Source: JABDMH01 sp965223215
GTDB taxonomy: Bacteria; Bacteroidota; Bacteroidia; Chitinophagales; Saprospiraceae
NCBI GenBank assembly: GCA_965223215.1
Contig: CBDCVZ010000010.1
Location: 1,116,001-1,180,000 of the forward strand
DNA: 64,000 nucleotides
Direction of reading: 5' to 3'
The translations under genes and the position numbers were made by a program. Within the stretch, counting starts at the first letter, position 1, and every line of letters starts with the position of its first letter. The notes beneath the pieces are model-generated. The model had not been told where the DNA came from. It saw nothing but the letters and a program-made list of their open reading frames with translations, and made no database searches. Shown here one piece after another: positions 45,886-54,705 of this stretch.

Positions 45886-47301
45886 TTAATTCTCGCCCGA
45901 GGAAGTAGATTGGATCTCCACCAGCCTTTCCATTTTTTTCTCTTTGACGTACCAATGAACGATTCGTTGTGCATCGCGAGTAGGTGGAAGCGGCTCTATG
46001 ATATCACGAACGGAATCAATGTGGCTTATCACGGTCCCCTCAGACATGTAACCATAGCCCTGGACCATCCCATCCTCCACCAGCACCACGGCCTTTTCTT
46101 CTGCCTCACGACCTTGATCGACAATAAAAAAGTTGTCCTTGACCACCCGCTGCAAATAGTTTATGGCCTCCATTGCCCTCAAATTATAAGTCTCTGGTGC
46201 CTCTAAGCCCGAGCAAGCTCCTCGACATTCGCCAATCTTTGCGTTGAAGCATGATCCCATACCTGTCTTGTCACCACAACGGTGTTGACACAATTCGAAC
46301 TCTTGGATCAAGCCATCTAGATGGGCCTTGGCATATCTCAACTTAGGATATTCTTTGATGACCTGATAGCCTTTGGGAGATTTCTTCTTGAGCTTCTCTG
46401 CTTTAATGTGGACATAGCCATCATCATCCAAAAAGTGGTAGAGCGCAAAGGGAAAAAGCTTTTTGCGAAGTTGTCGATTTACCTCGGGCTGTAGGCGTTT
46501 GATTTCACGCTGTTCGAGTAAGAGTGCCACCAATTCACTTCCCGTTTCAGCATAGGTAATATCATGCACGCGTTGTTGCAGTCGATTTGCCTTGGCTGTG
46601 TTATCGGCAAAATGCTGCATGATTCGCTTTTTGATATTGATGCTCTTGCCCACGTAGATAACTTGATTAAATTCATTGTGCAAATAATATACACCACAAC
46701 TTTCTGGCAGGGCATGCAATTGCTCAAGAGTGATGGCAGCGGGCAATCTCGATGCTCGAATGCCGTAGTTGATGATGTCATTAACGGCATCGGGACCCGC
46801 CTGTGCCTCAATCATTTTGGCAAATATTTTGACGGTAGCCATGGCGTCATCAAATGCGCGATGCCGATTTTGGACGGCCAAGTCATAATGTCGACAAAGT
46901 GCATCAAGACCATGTCTGCGCAAATCGGGATTGACCATTCTACTCATTCTAACCGTACACAGCTGTTTGCGCGTATAAGTATATCCAAGTGATTCATAAG
47001 CCCTCTTGATGAAGGTGTAATCAAACCTTGCATTGTGAGCAACGAAGATGCATCCTTCGGTCAATTCAACGACCTTCTTTGCGACTTCATAAAATCTAGG
47101 TGCATCGACCAACATCTCATCGGTAATGCCAGTAAGTCGACTGATGTGCGAGGGAATCGATCTACCGGGATGAATCAAACTTTGAAAAGTCTCAATAACT
47201 TGCTTTCCATCATATAAGACAATGGCAATTTCAGTTATCTTATCGCGACGAAGGTGACCGCCGGTGGTCTCTATGTCAACAATTGCATATTTTCGAGTCA
47301 T
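45886..47301 (-). CDS. DnaQ-type 3'-5' exonuclease fused to GIY-YIG (UvrC/Cho-like) nuclease
   Basis: 471 residues with two nuclease domains. Residues 1-165 form a DEDDh exonuclease (Asp9, Glu11 in DIETTG; Asp94 in AHNARFD; His147 and Asp152 in HRAFDDA). Residues ~200-285 form a GIY-YIG nuclease like the UvrC N-terminus (CGVYYLHNEF, IYVGKS, Arg226, Glu near 263). The C-terminal part resembles the UvrC/Cho tail. Such fusions are known (some annotated as polC-like or Cho) and probably act in DNA repair. Divergent from namZ, 27 bp away. Confidence 0.9.
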   Translation of the reverse strand: MTRKYAIVDIETTGGHLRRDKITEIAIVLYDGKQVIETFQSLIHPGRSIPSHISRLTGITDEMLVDAPRFYEVAKKVVELTEGCIFVAHNARFDYTFIKRAYESLGYTYTRKQLCTVRMSRMVNPDLRRHGLDALCRHYDLAVQNRHRAFDDAMATVKIFAKMIEAQAGPDAVNDIINYGIRASRLPAAITLEQLHALPESCGVYYLHNEFNQVIYVGKSINIKKRIMQHFADNTAKANRLQQRVHDITYAETGSELVALLLEQREIKRLQPEVNRQLRKKLFPFALYHFLDDDGYVHIKAEKLKKKSPKGYQVIKEYPKLRYAKAHLDGLIQEFELCQHRCGDKTGMGSCFNAKIGECRGACSGLEAPETYNLRAMEAINYLQRVVKDNFFIVDQGREAEEKAVVLVEDGMVQGYGYMSEGTVISHIDSVRDIIEPLPPTRDAQRIVHWYVKEKKMERLVEIQSTSSGEN

Positions 47302-47328
47302 GGGATGATGAAATTATAAAAAATTATC

Positions 47329-48546
47329 ATGTATTATAATCTGTTAATCATATTTGTTACACTTTTATTGACCCCCGGTTGTGCCAACACTGAAGTAGCG
47401 GAGTCAGCTGCGGTCGAGGTGGATCATCATGACGAATCGGTTCAGGTGAAACCGGGAGCCTGGCAGACCGAACTTTATCTACCTATATTGAAGGGCAAAA
47501 AGGTTAGCCTGGTCGTTAACCACACTTCAACCATTGGGCCAGTACACTTGGTAGACTCCCTCTTGGCCCTAAATATTGACATCAGAAAGATCTTTGCTCC
47601 AGAGCATGGATTCCGGGGGAAGGCGGATGCGGGAGAACACGTCTCAGATGAACAAGATCCTAAAACTGGCCTATCCATCGTCAGCTTGTATGGTGCAAAG
47701 CGCGGACCATCGCCCCAAGATCTCGAGCAAACTGATGTGGTCGTTTTTGATATTCAGGACGTCGGTGCTCGATTTTATACCTACATCTCTACCATGCACT
47801 ATGTCATGACTGCCTCTGCAAAGGCTAATATCCCAGTACTCATATTTGATCGACCCAATCCAAATGGTCACTACGTCGATGGCCCAATCCGGGAAGACGC
47901 ATATAAATCATTCGTGGGCATGCATCCGGTACCCATTGTATACGGAATGACCATTGGCGAATATGCACAAATGATCAATGGTGAAGGCTGGCTTGATGCA
48001 TCAGTGCGATGTCAACTACAGGTCATTCCAGTTGGCAATTATGACCATCAAACCATGTATGATCTTCCCATCGCCCCCTCCCCTAACCTGCCCAATCTGA
48101 GATCTATACTCAGATATCCCTCCCTGTGCTTTTTCGAAGGAACACCCTTAAGCATTGGACGAGGTACGAAATATCAATTTCAAGTGATTGGCCATCCGGA
48201 TCTTCTCCACACCGAATTTTCTTTCACACCACAATCAATGTTTGGAGCCGCCAAACCAAAGCTAATGGATCAACTGTGTTATGGTGAAACGTTACAAGAT
48301 CAAAACCCTGCAGATATATTTGAGGAGCGCAAAATCAATTTGAGCTACCTAATAAAATACTACGAGCTCTTTCCCGACAAGACCAAGTTTTTTAATGAAA
48401 ATAAGTGGATCGACAAACTCGCTGGTACGGCTGGTCTGCGAGAAGCCCTGCAATCCGGAAAAACGGAGGATCAAATCCGACAATCCTGGCAAGAAGACCT
48501 GCGCACTTATTCTAAAATTAGATCAAAATATTTGATCTATAGGTAA
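47329..48546 (+). CDS. namZ: NamZ-type exo-beta-N-acetylmuramidase (DUF1343)
   Basis: 405 residues, leader with TPGC lipobox (Cys18). DUF1343 signatures: FAPEHGFRGKADAGEHV near 85-101, VVFDIQDVGARFYTYISTM near 136-154, and LIFDRPNPNGHYVDGP near 168-184. Founding members (B. subtilis NamZ, Tannerella) remove terminal MurNAc from peptidoglycan fragments, so a role in wall recycling is likely. The MurNAc-processing partners (for example murQ) are not in the window. Gene symbol by family only. Confidence 0.85.
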   Translation: MYYNLLIIFVTLLLTPGCANTEVAESAAVEVDHHDESVQVKPGAWQTELYLPILKGKKVSLVVNHTSTIGPVHLVDSLLALNIDIRKIFAPEHGFRGKADAGEHVSDEQDPKTGLSIVSLYGAKRGPSPQDLEQTDVVVFDIQDVGARFYTYISTMHYVMTASAKANIPVLIFDRPNPNGHYVDGPIREDAYKSFVGMHPVPIVYGMTIGEYAQMINGEGWLDASVRCQLQVIPVGNYDHQTMYDLPIAPSPNLPNLRSILRYPSLCFFEGTPLSIGRGTKYQFQVIGHPDLLHTEFSFTPQSMFGAAKPKLMDQLCYGETLQDQNPADIFEERKINLSYLIKYYELFPDKTKFFNENKWIDKLAGTAGLREALQSGKTEDQIRQSWQEDLRTYSKIRSKYLIYR

Positions 48547-48627
48547 GGCAAGCTAAATGCCACTCAGGTCAAACTTGATCATCCGTTTGATAACTCAATA
48601 GGCGAGAAAGTTTCTCATTACAACATC

Positions 48628-49623
48628 TTAGCTACCCAACATCTTCACGTACTCCTGCACTTTGTCATTCGGCACCAGAATAGCTAGGTTGTATTGCTGT
48701 AGCTTCCATTTTCCCGCTTGATCTTTGACCAGCACACCGGAACCACGGCATTTGCCCATCCAAGTATCTAGCATCTCATTAAACCAGGAGACGTCTCCTG
48801 CGTCAGAAAAATAGACCCGCCGGTCTGAGGGCTTAAAGTCCCAGGCTCTGCCTTTATCGAAATAAGGTTTGGCAAATTTGATGAAGTCTGTCTTTGACCA
48901 GTTTTCCGTTGGGTCAGTGCCAAGATACACCCCATTCGCACTGATTAAATTGAAATAGGATCGCGAATCTGCCTTGGTCGCTGCCATATGCCAATTGTCT
49001 AAAATCGCATTGATGGTGGCACCCTCTCCCATCGGTTCGCACTTTTGTCTTCTCGTATCAGCAATCTGCATGATGCGCCAACCATTGGAACCGCGGTGCA
49101 TTTGAAATGCATCAACACCGCAGTGCGAAAACTTCCCATTCACGTAGAAATCGTACCCAACCCAGGCAGTAGCTAATGCATCGTCAACCCGGACTTCCAT
49201 ACTGGTCACCTTCTCCTCCAGCGATCCCGGCTTGGCTTGGCTGATGCTCTTCGTAAAATCAGCGATTGGAATGGCTTTCTTGGTGCCATTGGATTCGGTA
49301 CCAATGATTCTGGCATCATCAGTAAATAGGCCTCCAATGGCCTGCCCATCGCTTTTGTTCATGGCCGTAAACAGACGATAAACCAATGCTTCTACATCGG
49401 CTTCAGCATTGCCAGTATCCATATTTGAATCCTTTTTCGTAGATGGATCAGGCGTCTTTTCGTTGGATCCGGGGATGTAAGACTTGTCCTTGTCTTTGCT
49501 CGAGGGTCTATTGATCTTGATGTCTTTGGACTGCGCATGGCTCAAAGTCATAAAACAAGCCGCAAAGACAACGGTAAGGTAAATTTTGAGGTTGATTCTG
49601 GATGTTTGCATAAAGTGACTCAT
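48628..49623 (-). CDS. Exported protein with two tandem NTF2-like domains
   Basis: 331 residues. Signal peptide (LTVVFAACFMTLSHAQ) near 14-30, then a low-complexity charged linker (31-~70). Two NTF2/SnoaL-like domains follow, ~72-195 (LYRLFTAMNKSDGQAIGGLF, VGYDFYVNGKF) and ~205-330 (NLISANGVYLGTDPTENWSK, WFNEML). Such folds host many small-molecule enzymes or just bind ligands; no catalytic residues stand out. Start may also be the ATG at 49611. Confidence 0.8.
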   Translation of the reverse strand: MSHFMQTSRINLKIYLTVVFAACFMTLSHAQSKDIKINRPSSKDKDKSYIPGSNEKTPDPSTKKDSNMDTGNAEADVEALVYRLFTAMNKSDGQAIGGLFTDDARIIGTESNGTKKAIPIADFTKSISQAKPGSLEEKVTSMEVRVDDALATAWVGYDFYVNGKFSHCGVDAFQMHRGSNGWRIMQIADTRRQKCEPMGEGATINAILDNWHMAATKADSRSYFNLISANGVYLGTDPTENWSKTDFIKFAKPYFDKGRAWDFKPSDRRVYFSDAGDVSWFNEMLDTWMGKCRGSGVLVKDQAGKWKLQQYNLAILVPNDKVQEYVKMLGS

Positions 49624-49668
49624 ACTTTCGTTTATTTATGAATAAATTTAGCCCAATTATTTAATAGT

Positions 49669-50175
49669 ATGACTTATCGGATGCGTCTATCAATTATTAT
49701 GGTCCTTGCGGTGCTTACGTTCAGTTGTAAAATGGATAAGAAGGCACCCGAGGAAGACATTGCCACGCTGGAAGCAAAACTGGCTGAGGAGCATGACCCT
49801 AACACCTTGAAGACCTTATTGGGCCGATATCAAGAGGAAGCGAACAAGGCCTCAGGTGATGCCAAGCTTGACTATCTCTGGAAGGCAGGAGAAACCGCCC
49901 GTGCCTTACAGAACTTTGCTGAAGCTGAAAAAATTTTTCGTCAAATTTATGAGCAGCATCCCCAGAGTGAACAGGCCTCCAAGGCATTGTTCATCCATGC
50001 TTTCATGTGCGATGAAGACCTCAAACAATTTGAGAAAGCCAGGTCCTTGTACCAGTCTTTCTTAGACAAGTACCCCTCCTCAGATTTCAATGATGATGCA
50101 CAGTTTCTTCTCGAGCATCTCGGCAAAAGTGATGAAGAAATGTTGGAGTTGTTAAGTAAGCAGAATCCCGAATAG
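49669..50175 (+). CDS. TPR-repeat lipoprotein
   Basis: 168 residues; leader ends LTFSC (Cys24), a good lipobox. About three tetratricopeptide repeats follow (AEKIFRQIYEQHPQSEQASK, ARSLYQSFLDKYPSSDFNDD, and a partial one before), so it probably scaffolds protein-protein contacts in the periplasm. The form is reminiscent of BamD/YbgF-like proteins, but it is too short to be BamD. Confidence 0.8.
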   Translation: MTYRMRLSIIMVLAVLTFSCKMDKKAPEEDIATLEAKLAEEHDPNTLKTLLGRYQEEANKASGDAKLDYLWKAGETARALQNFAEAEKIFRQIYEQHPQSEQASKALFIHAFMCDEDLKQFEKARSLYQSFLDKYPSSDFNDDAQFLLEHLGKSDEEMLELLSKQNPE

Positions 50176-50272
50176 GTTGATCTGGGGTCCTCGTGGATTG
50201 GTCGAATTTCTATGATCAAAGGAACAATTTTGGGGTACGGATCATTTGCAATATATAAGTCAAGATAGAAAT

Positions 50273-50737
50273 ATGCTTAAACGGGTCAAGAAATGGCTAG
50301 GTATAGAGGGGGTTAAGGTGGAAGTGGTGCTTCCAGAAGTCATCCAAAAAGAAGCTGGACAGATTGAGGGAAAAATCCGATTTACCTCAATGAACCCTCA
50401 AACTGTGTCGTCGATGCATTTCAAACTTATCGAGCGTTACGTGAGAGGCCGACGGAAGAAAAAGAGAACGGATGAGTATCTCCTCGCTCAAAAGGAGATC
50501 AACAAATTGATCGAGGTACCCGCCGAAGAAGTGATCGAGGTAAGTTTTGAACTTCCCTTCGATCTCCTCCATTCAGAAATGGATAGAATTGAAGGCAAGA
50601 ACTTTTTGCTGCGCGGTATTGTGAAAGCAGCTAAGGCTCTCAAAGCGGTCCAATCTGAGTATCGAATTGAAGTGGAAGCTGATGTGGTTGGTACAGCACT
50701 CAATCCATTTGACAAACAAATCATCCATTTTCAATAA
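50273..50737 (+). CDS. Spo0M-like arrestin-fold protein
   Basis: 154 residues from the ATG at 50273; an upstream TTG adds nine. The beta-sandwich pattern (VEVVLPEVIQKEAGQIEGKI, VSSMHFKLIERYV, VIEVSFELPFDLL) resembles the N-terminal arrestin-like domain of Spo0M/Vps26-like proteins, without the C-terminal half. A charged KKKR stretch is at ~62-67. No enzymatic residues; protein binding is an inference. Confidence 0.6.
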   Translation: MLKRVKKWLGIEGVKVEVVLPEVIQKEAGQIEGKIRFTSMNPQTVSSMHFKLIERYVRGRRKKKRTDEYLLAQKEINKLIEVPAEEVIEVSFELPFDLLHSEMDRIEGKNFLLRGIVKAAKALKAVQSEYRIEVEADVVGTALNPFDKQIIHFQ

Positions 50738-50761
50738 CGATCCACTTTTAGCGAAGCACTG

Positions 50762-51115
50762 ATGATCAAAGGGGTCCATACCATGTTTTATAGCTCTGAG
50801 CCAGAGGCACTGCGAGCCTTCATCCGTGACAAACTTGGTTTTGAAGCAAGAGATGTTGGTGAAGGTTGGTTGATTTTTGATGTTCCTGAAGCGGATATGG
50901 GCTGTCATCCTGCGGATCCATCGGGTAAACACGGTGCACCAACGGGTACCTGTGATATATCCTTTTACTGTGACAATGTGGCAACTACTGTGGAAGAATT
51001 AAGGGCGAAGGGGGTTGAATTTAAAGGTGATATTGAAGATCATGGATACGGTCTGGTCACCTACTTCAAAGCTCCAGGAGATTTTTACATCCAACTTTAC
51101 CAACCAAAGTACTAA
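50762..51115 (+). CDS. VOC-family (glyoxalase/bleomycin resistance-like) protein
   Basis: 117 residues with the paired beta-alpha-beta-beta-beta units of the VOC fold: MIKGVHTMFYSSEPEALRAF, then CDISFYCDNVATTVEELRAKG, ending FKAPGDFYIQLYQPKY with the second half's Gln/Glu-type metal position. Small members like this are often ring-cleavage or resistance-type proteins; no substrate can be assigned. Confidence 0.85.
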   Translation: MIKGVHTMFYSSEPEALRAFIRDKLGFEARDVGEGWLIFDVPEADMGCHPADPSGKHGAPTGTCDISFYCDNVATTVEELRAKGVEFKGDIEDHGYGLVTYFKAPGDFYIQLYQPKY

Positions 51116-51119
51116 ACCT

Positions 51120-51144
51120 CCGAAAACCTGAGGCCCACCCTCAG
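51120..51144 (-). terminator. Terminator candidate after the Fe-S module
   Basis: On the minus strand CTGAGG-GTGGG-CCTCAG (hairpin 51128-51144, overlapping the stop) is followed by GTTTTCGG. Confidence 0.4.
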
Positions 51145-51665
51145 ATGAGGCGATTTGCCGGGCTAGCCTCAACGTCCCTTTGTTTCACAAATCGTCGATG
51201 CCAACTTTGTGAAAGTGGCTTGCACCATTCTTGATCTAGTTGCCCTTTTGTCTTAATTAGATTGTCAAAAACTAGGGTTTGATCATCAATTTCGGACTTG
51301 GCATAGGCATTGGCAAAGTCTACTTTAGAGACGGTATGCACGGATTCATCCTTCCAATAGGAAAAAAACATCCGGTCGAACAGATCCAGTCCTTGTGAGG
51401 CCTCCAGAGATCGAATAAAATGGACAGAGGCATCTATGGAGCAACCTGAGGCCAAGTTCTGCCCTTCATCGACCATCAAGATGACAAAACGGTCATGTCT
51501 AATCTCGGCATGAGCGGCAAGTGGCTGATTATGAGCAGACCACTGAGAGACAAATCGATCCAACTCAAACTGGATCAGGGTTTGCTGATCATGACTCAAG
51601 GGCCGCTTATTTTGATATATCCATACCCGGGCTGTGTCTGGTAATTGGTCTATTGAAACCTTCAT
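51141..51665 (-). CDS. Conserved protein of the Fe-S redox operon (often mislabelled ABC transporter ATPase)
   Basis: 174 residues, no signal peptide, no Walker motifs. RVWIYQNKRPLSHDQQTLI and HDRFVILMVDEGQNLASGCSIDASVHF are typical of a Bacteroidota family that databases tend to call ABC transporter ATPase without support. Its start overlaps the stop of the upstream CCG-domain gene as ATGA (51662-51665), and this gene order recurs in the phylum. A function in the same redox complex or its assembly is an inference. Confidence 0.75.
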   Translation of the reverse strand: MKVSIDQLPDTARVWIYQNKRPLSHDQQTLIQFELDRFVSQWSAHNQPLAAHAEIRHDRFVILMVDEGQNLASGCSIDASVHFIRSLEASQGLDLFDRMFFSYWKDESVHTVSKVDFANAYAKSEIDDQTLVFDNLIKTKGQLDQEWCKPLSQSWHRRFVKQRDVEASPANRLI

Positions 51666-52441
51666 TTAGCTAAATTTTGAATTATCAATTCTGACAAATC
51701 GTACACTAAAACATCCTCTTGTTTACCTTTGTCAGTAAGTCCATCAGTCAGCATGGTCAGGCAAAAGGGGCAATTAACTGCGAGAATCTTAGCCTTGGAC
51801 TCCAGGATCTCTTCTGCTCGTTCGGCGTTGATTCGACGATTCCCAGGCTCATCTTCTTTAAACATCTGTGCACCACCTGCTCCACAACACAAACCCTTAG
51901 ATCGATTTCGTTCCATTTCAACCAAATCTGCATCAAGATGGTTTAGTACTTCTCGCGGTATTTCATAAATATCATTGGCTCGACCCAAGTAGCAGGAATC
52001 GTGATACGTCACCTTTGTTTCCTTACCCATTGCAGAGGCGATTGAGATCCGACCATCATCCAATAGTGACTTGAGTAATTGCGTATGGTGGATTACTTCA
52101 TAATGGCCACCAAGAGCCGGATAGTCATTCTTCAAAACGTTGAAACAATGGGGGCAAGTTGTTACGATCTTCTTAATCTCATGCGTATTGAGTGTTTCAA
52201 TATTCTGCAGAGCCAACATCTGAAAAACAAATTCGTTGCCAGCTCGTCGAGCTGGATCTCCGGTACACTGCTCTTCTTTGCCCAAAATGGCGTAGGAAAT
52301 CTGAGCAGCCTCCAGAATTTGCACAAAGGAGCGAGTCACTTTTTGAGCCCTCGGATCAAAACTTCCCGCACAACCTACCCAAAAGAGGATCTCAGGAGGT
52401 GCCTTATCTGCCGGCCATTCTGATAAAATTGGAACTTTCAT
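51662..52441 (-). CDS. Fe-S binding protein with two CCG domains (HdrB/GlpC-like)
   Basis: 259 residues. Two CCG domains: the first with Cys24, Cys59, Cys96 and Cys99 (FWVGCAGSFD, TTCPHC), the second with Cys150, Cys185, Cys186, Cys224 and Cys227 (DSCYLGRA, CCGAGGAQMF, NCPFC). In HdrB-type proteins such motifs hold non-cubane [4Fe-4S] clusters that handle disulfides or quinols. It lies 22 bp after the membrane Fe-S gene; together they should form an electron-transfer unit. Confidence 0.9.
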   Translation of the reverse strand: MKVPILSEWPADKAPPEILFWVGCAGSFDPRAQKVTRSFVQILEAAQISYAILGKEEQCTGDPARRAGNEFVFQMLALQNIETLNTHEIKKIVTTCPHCFNVLKNDYPALGGHYEVIHHTQLLKSLLDDGRISIASAMGKETKVTYHDSCYLGRANDIYEIPREVLNHLDADLVEMERNRSKGLCCGAGGAQMFKEDEPGNRRINAERAEEILESKAKILAVNCPFCLTMLTDGLTDKGKQEDVLVYDLSELIIQNLAK

Positions 52442-52463
52442 CTGCTAGTTTCTTTCAATTGAT

Positions 52464-53825
52464 TCAGCCTTCTTCGATCCAAGCATCCCTTTCCTTGTTC
52501 ATTTGCCATACCGCACCTGAGTTCTCTAAGCTGTTAAACATCGGTAACCAGTCACCCGGTCCTGCCCCTTCTGTCAAGATCTCATATCGTCTCATTTTCA
52601 AAATAATATCCAGCGGATTGATTAAAATCGGGCAAGCCTCAACACAAGCATTACAGGTCGTACAGGCGTGAATTTCCTCCCGGCTAATGCGGTCAAATAA
52701 ATTGGCACCATCATTAAAATTAGTTGGTTTCAACTTTACATTTTCCTTCTTTTGCTGGTCGTCGATGTATTCGATTTTACCCGATGCCAGCTTGTTACCC
52801 ACTTCCGATACCCGATCGCGAACATCCATCATAATCTTTCGTGGAGAGAGTTTTTTGCCGGTCATGTTTGCTGGACAAACCGAAGTGCACCTACCACATT
52901 CTGTGCACGTGTAAGCTTCCAACAAGTTCTTCCAACTCAAATCAAAAACATCTCGTGCCCCAAAGGTCGGAATCTCATCAGCCGGCGGTGCCTCAGCTGG
53001 TTCGGTCAGGCCTAGCATACTTTTTACTTCATTCATGATCGCCGGCATGTTCTCCATCTTACCCTTCGGTTCAATGCGGCCGTAATAGGTATTCGGAAAG
53101 GCAAAAAGGATATGCAGATGTTTGCTGATCGGCAGGTACAGCAGAAAAGCAAAGACTGTCAGTACATGTAACCACCATCCCAAGCGCTCCACAAAAACCA
53201 AAACGTTGGGATCCCAATTGTTAAAAAACCATGGGCCCAATTGCCCACTGATCAAAAATGACCCAGTGTTGGGATATGACATTGGGTCGTGTGTCTGTAA
53301 AATGGTATCAGCACCATTCATCAGGAAAATACCTATAATTAGTACAATTTCTCCCAATAAGATCAAATTGGCATCACGGCTGGGCCAACCCTTCATTTCA
53401 GGCTGTTGGAATCGATTGACTTTCCGCACATTACGCCGCCAAATAAAAATAAGGGTTGCTATCAAGGCCAAGACAGACAGCAACTCAATTGTGCTGACCA
53501 CGAAGGTGTAAAAAGCCCCTAAATAAGGCGCGAAGAATCGATGGGTACCAAATATACCATCTATCAGTATCTCAACCAGTTCGATTTGGGTGATCACGAA
53601 TGCCAAGTAAATCGAGAGATGTAAGAAAGCCGGAATGAACCGCTTGAACATTTTCCGTTGACCTAAGGCCATCAACACCATCTGTCGCCACCGCTGTCCC
53701 GCCGTGCCCTGCACTTCCCAGCTGGCACCCAAGCGGATATTGGCAAAAATTCGGCCATAGAGTCGCATCGACAACACAACAACAACCAAGAAAATGATCG
53801 AGAAAAAGATCTCTGCAATGCCCAT
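52464..53825 (-). CDS. Membrane-bound 4Fe-4S dicluster protein (HdrC/HdrE fusion-like)
   Basis: 453 residues. About 5-6 membrane helices in 1-245 with His69, His220, His236 and His238 available for heme b, as in NarI/HdrE-like subunits. A cytoplasmic C-terminal region has two [4Fe-4S] motifs: Cys307, 310, 313, 317 (CTECGRCTSVCPAN) and Cys388, 391, 394, 398 (CTTCNACVEACP). It likely exchanges electrons between the quinone pool and the CCG protein next door. The electron donor is unknown. Divergent from the phosphoribosyltransferase gene. Confidence 0.9.
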   Translation of the reverse strand: MGIAEIFFSIIFLVVVVLSMRLYGRIFANIRLGASWEVQGTAGQRWRQMVLMALGQRKMFKRFIPAFLHLSIYLAFVITQIELVEILIDGIFGTHRFFAPYLGAFYTFVVSTIELLSVLALIATLIFIWRRNVRKVNRFQQPEMKGWPSRDANLILLGEIVLIIGIFLMNGADTILQTHDPMSYPNTGSFLISGQLGPWFFNNWDPNVLVFVERLGWWLHVLTVFAFLLYLPISKHLHILFAFPNTYYGRIEPKGKMENMPAIMNEVKSMLGLTEPAEAPPADEIPTFGARDVFDLSWKNLLEAYTCTECGRCTSVCPANMTGKKLSPRKIMMDVRDRVSEVGNKLASGKIEYIDDQQKKENVKLKPTNFNDGANLFDRISREEIHACTTCNACVEACPILINPLDIILKMRRYEILTEGAGPGDWLPMFNSLENSGAVWQMNKERDAWIEEG

Positions 53826-53887
53826 GCTGCTCTTTAAAATTGGCTAACTTACCTCCCTCTAATAACGTAGATTTTGGTGGGTTTACC

Positions 53888-54382
53888 ATGAAAATACTTG
53901 ACGAAAACCAGATCAAGCAGAAAATTAAACGCCTGGCCATTGAGATTGTAGAGAACAACTACAATGCGAATCAAATTGTGCTGGCCGGCATCAATCGGAA
54001 TGGCGTACACTTTGCCAAAATGCTTTATTCGGCACTGAAGAAAATTACTAATATTGAATTGAGCCAATGCCAAATCTCCTTAAACCCAGCCGATCCCCTA
54101 GCCATTCCAATCACCATCAGCGCCGATGCAGGCTCCTTGGCCAATTCACGCATTATTGTGATCGATGATGTCGCCAATACGGGCCGTACGATTTTTTATG
54201 CGATGCAACCTTTGATGGAGTTGCTGGCTGAAAAAGTCGAAGTTGCGGTACTCGTAGATCGCAAGCACAAATCCTTTCCGATTAAGGTAGACTATGTTGG
54301 ACTTTCGCTGGCAACAACCTTAAAGGAGAATATTGACGTCCGTATTCGTGAAGTCGATGAGATGTCGGTGCATTTACTCTAG
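53888..54382 (+). CDS. Phosphoribosyltransferase (PyrR-like)
   Basis: 165 residues from the ATG at 53888; a start at 53840 adds 16 with no support. The PRPP motif is VIDDVANTGRTIFYA (near residue 94), the family hallmark, and the hood region is short. It resembles PyrR-type uracil phosphoribosyltransferase/attenuation regulators and other type I PRTases. There are no pyrimidine genes adjacent, so the substrate is not fixed. Confidence 0.85.
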   Translation: MKILDENQIKQKIKRLAIEIVENNYNANQIVLAGINRNGVHFAKMLYSALKKITNIELSQCQISLNPADPLAIPITISADAGSLANSRIIVIDDVANTGRTIFYAMQPLMELLAEKVEVAVLVDRKHKSFPIKVDYVGLSLATTLKENIDVRIREVDEMSVHLL

Positions 54383-54705
54383 TATGGCAGCAATGCTTGG
54401 ATGCCTGCCCTCGACCGGACTCCGATTTTTATTAAATAATTGTGTTATTAAACTAAGATTTCCGTAACACCAAAGAATCAGCTGCCATGGTGAAGGTGCA
54501 CCCAGCCCGAGTTAATAGCGTGGAAAGTCAGCCTCTTACCGTAAAATAAGAAAAGCTAATTTTTGGGATCAAAGTTGATTTTTGACGATGGGGTTTATCC
54601 TCAAGATTTAGTGACCCCCCTAAAAATTTTCGATATTTTTTTTGAGTGGAAAATTCAGTGCAGAGTTTGGGGATGATTGGGTTTTGCCCCGCTTTCTTGA
54701 CTTTG
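54383..54705. other. Intergenic region without recognised gene
   Basis: 323 bases between two convergent genes. A 73-codon frame on the minus strand (54528-54749) overlaps the lipase 3' end and is not protein-like. The region is AT-rich with no strong hairpin or RNA consensus. Confidence 0.4.

Noticed and set aside
51141..51665. ABC transporter ATPase label for this protein
   Set aside because: No Walker A, Walker B or signature motif is present.
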